Source: Mediterraneibacter agrestimuris (GTDB lineage: Bacteria; Bacillota; Clostridia; Lachnospirales; Lachnospiraceae). Taken from it: a DNA stretch of 42,374 nt. Below are positions 40,801 to 42,374 of this stretch, in pieces. A program made the position numbers and the translations under genes. The notes beneath the pieces are model-generated. The model worked only from the letters and a program-made list of their open reading frames with translations, did not search any database and had not been told where the DNA came from. The stretch is from assembly GCF_943193195.1 (NCBI RefSeq), contig NZ_CALPDG010000033.1, positions 1-42,374 of the forward strand, written 5' to 3'. Positions within the stretch are counted from its first letter, which is position 1. Each line of letters opens with the position of its first letter.

Positions 40801-42024
40801 TTAGCTTTCCGCCCATTTTGCCAAATGATCCACATGTGTGGCGATCTCCACCCATTTGTCCGGCTGAACCTTTCGTTCCAATGCCCTCAGTTCGATAATT
40901 GCGCCTTCAATTTGAGGATTTGCGCTGATTTCCGTTGGTGAAGCCATTTGAAAGACCTGTTGCATTCGTTCTTGTCTATATTCCAGTTGAGCTTCCTCTA
41001 GTAAAGTAGCCCCCTCTGCAGGTTTATACAGTTCAGATACGCCCCTGATTCCCCTTTCTACTATCAAATCCTTCCCTGTTTCCAGCGCACCCAACATATC
41101 CTCAAACATAATGTATGGTTTATCCTCCTCACCTTCCCTAGCGCCGCACTGCATAAAAAAATTCGTTTTTGAAAGATTATGTACTCTTTCTATGCCACTT
41201 CCTGTACTTTGCTTTCCTGACGAATCGGATGTCTCACTGCTGTCCAAAGTATTTTCCCTAATGCAACTTCTTATAATTTCAATAGCCCGTGCCCCATCCC
41301 CACCTAGCAGTTGGTATAAATTATACAACGATGTTCGCGACATAACGGGCAAAAAGGATTTTGCATACATTATTTTTATTTCCTTATTATTTATTTTTGC
41401 TATATTTTCATTAATAGCTCTTATAGCAGTGCCCGCATAATATTGAAAAAACAACTGTACAAATCCTTTAATATTGGGATTTTCTCTTGCAAACTTTTCT
41501 TCAATATCTTTATAGATTCTACTATGTACATCTCTTTGTATTGTGCTGTTCTGCGGATTAGGAATGGAACATCCAAATTTAGGGATGTTTTCTTCCAGAA
41601 CCTTCTTTATGAATTCATCTATTTTTTCCATACGGACACCCATGCTTGCCTGTGGATGGGCCGTTCTCTCTCCCAGAGGATTCAATACAAATCCATGTTC
41701 GTTCAGTGTGCCTAAAATTTCTGTCCTATCCGCATTCTTATCATCTTTATAAATATTATCATGGAAAAACACAATATTTCTTACTATGGTCACAAGATCT
41801 GTATCCGGATTAACAGGATCTGTTACGTACTCTAAATCATTACCGTCACAGGTAACTCTAAAACCATTTTTTCTCAGAATTATATTCTCTTCAAAAGGGA
41901 TAACTTTTTTCATACCTGATTTAATGATATTTGGCTCCCCTTCAACTGTTTGAAATTCCATGCCAACTTTCCTTTGAATAATTTGTTTCTCTTTTCTCCG
42001 TTCTTTCTTTGCATATTGATACAT
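40801..42024 (-). CDS. Unknown protein with DUF4157-associated style N-terminus
   Basis: A 407-residue soluble protein. It begins MYQYAKKERRKEKQIIQRKV followed by GMEFQTVEG; a (I/V)QR-V-G-x-EF element is typical of proteins encoded with or fused to DUF4157 domains. The MYxYxxK opening also matches the DUF4157 protein 0.4 kb downstream (MYEYQEK). The middle is helical and charged with TAHPQASMGVRMEKIDEFIK and FVQLFFQYYAGTAIRAI; a Ser/Thr-rich linker lies near 260-280; the end is HVDHLAKWAES. No catalytic motif is evident. G-rich RBS AGGGGG is 11 nt before the ATG. It may be an injection-system cargo or toxin; this is inference. Confidence 0.65.
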   Translation of the reverse strand: MYQYAKKERRKEKQIIQRKVGMEFQTVEGEPNIIKSGMKKVIPFEENIILRKNGFRVTCDGNDLEYVTDPVNPDTDLVTIVRNIVFFHDNIYKDDKNADRTEILGTLNEHGFVLNPLGERTAHPQASMGVRMEKIDEFIKKVLEENIPKFGCSIPNPQNSTIQRDVHSRIYKDIEEKFARENPNIKGFVQLFFQYYAGTAIRAINENIAKINNKEIKIMYAKSFLPVMSRTSLYNLYQLLGGDGARAIEIIRSCIRENTLDSSETSDSSGKQSTGSGIERVHNLSKTNFFMQCGAREGEEDKPYIMFEDMLGALETGKDLIVERGIRGVSELYKPAEGATLLEEAQLEYRQERMQQVFQMASPTEISANPQIEGAIIELRALERKVQPDKWVEIATHVDHLAKWAES

Positions 42025-42297
42025 ATTTATTTTGACCCCCTATATTTTCTGGCAAAATTTTAAAATAGTGTTTACATAATTTATAATAAAGCATGTTCAT
42101 CACTTCTTGTTTTAAGTTTCGCATTTTACATTTTTTTGTCATACCTTTCCAGAGCTCTTGCTTAGCTTTTCTTCTATTCTCAATATACCTATTATATAGC
42201 ATAAAAGAACACCAATCATTTTATAGACACTGTATAATAACCGCGGCGCTTCCATAGAACAAATCTGTCCTGTCTGTGCCCACCACTACTCCCCCAC

Positions 42298-42318
42298 CCT
42301 TAAGTTGGCAACTTAAGG
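42298..42318. promoter_or_regulatory. Palindromic operator candidate
   Basis: CCTTAAGTTG, one G, CAACTTAAGG: a perfect 10-1-10 palindrome about 275 nt upstream of the 407-residue gene. It could be a repressor site for this gene or for one beyond the window edge. The remainder of 42025-42374 is A+T-rich; a TATAAT occurs on the minus strand at 42191-42196, but no further gene is supported. Confidence 0.45.
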
Positions 42319-42374
42319 AAATTTTTGAAAAGGTATAAAATATAAAAATTTTACGTATTCAAAAAAGATTGGAA

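Noticed and set aside
41942-42202. 86-codon minus-strand frame overlapping the start of the 407-residue gene
   Set aside because: It has no convincing RBS and its last third is out of frame with a well-supported gene; kept out despite a nearby TATAAT.

Overview
The window looks like a chromosomal segment from a low-to-mid GC gut Firmicute, most likely a Lachnospiraceae member (Blautia / Mediterraneibacter-like). The evidence is Gram-positive envelope chemistry (a dlt operon, SLH-anchored exoproteins, CDP-glycerol polymerase), strong AGGAGG-type ribosome sites, sigma-A promoters and short GTAACAGTTC-type dispersed repeats. Every intact gene I can support is on the minus strand. Family-level placement is inference; no species is claimed.

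Bases 1-31163 are an envelope-polymer region. From high to low coordinates: (a) a yfhO-gtrB-gtrA cassette (31163-27230) for lipid-linked sugar decoration of teichoic acid; (b) dltABCD plus a 50-residue DltX-like peptide and a DUF3048 lipoprotein (26865-21491), driven by a near-consensus promoter and closed by a strong hairpin; (c) a CDP-glycerol glycerophosphotransferase, a YidC-sulfatase fusion, licC, licA and a stub of a licB-like transporter (21187-15077), i.e. a phosphocholine/teichoic-acid operon; (d) a solitary tyrosine recombinase; (e) two SLH proteins, one with NlpC/P60 and one with a CAP domain; (f) a gtrB-type transferase, GtrII-type membrane transferase, acyltransferase, a fused RmlD-epimerase and RfbB (11137-4512); (g) RgpF, a polysaccharide pyruvyltransferase and a GT2 enzyme (4321-97). 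Together these make, decorate and export rhamnose/teichoic-type polymers; pyruvylation and the SLH proteins may be functionally linked.

Bases 31164-42374 are different: visibly more A+T-rich, with long gaps, broken genes and unfamiliar proteins. This accessory region holds a solitary 51-residue basic protein gene with its own promoter and a very long hairpin, and a frameshifted copy 4.5 kb away; a two-gene unit of a 4-TM protein and an 840-residue protein with a zinc-protease motif; a deleted copy of gtrA; a three-gene unit (DUF262, DUF3696-type ATPase, unknown protein) that looks like a candidate defence system; and remnants around a DUF4157 (eCIS-core-like) metalloprotein gene and a 407-residue partner.

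The strongest candidates for undescribed biology are the DUF262/ATPase/unknown triad, the zincin/membrane pair, the YidC-sulfatase fusion in a choline operon, the duplicated small basic protein, and the displaced DltX. All functional statements are read from sequence motifs by eye; no database search was possible.
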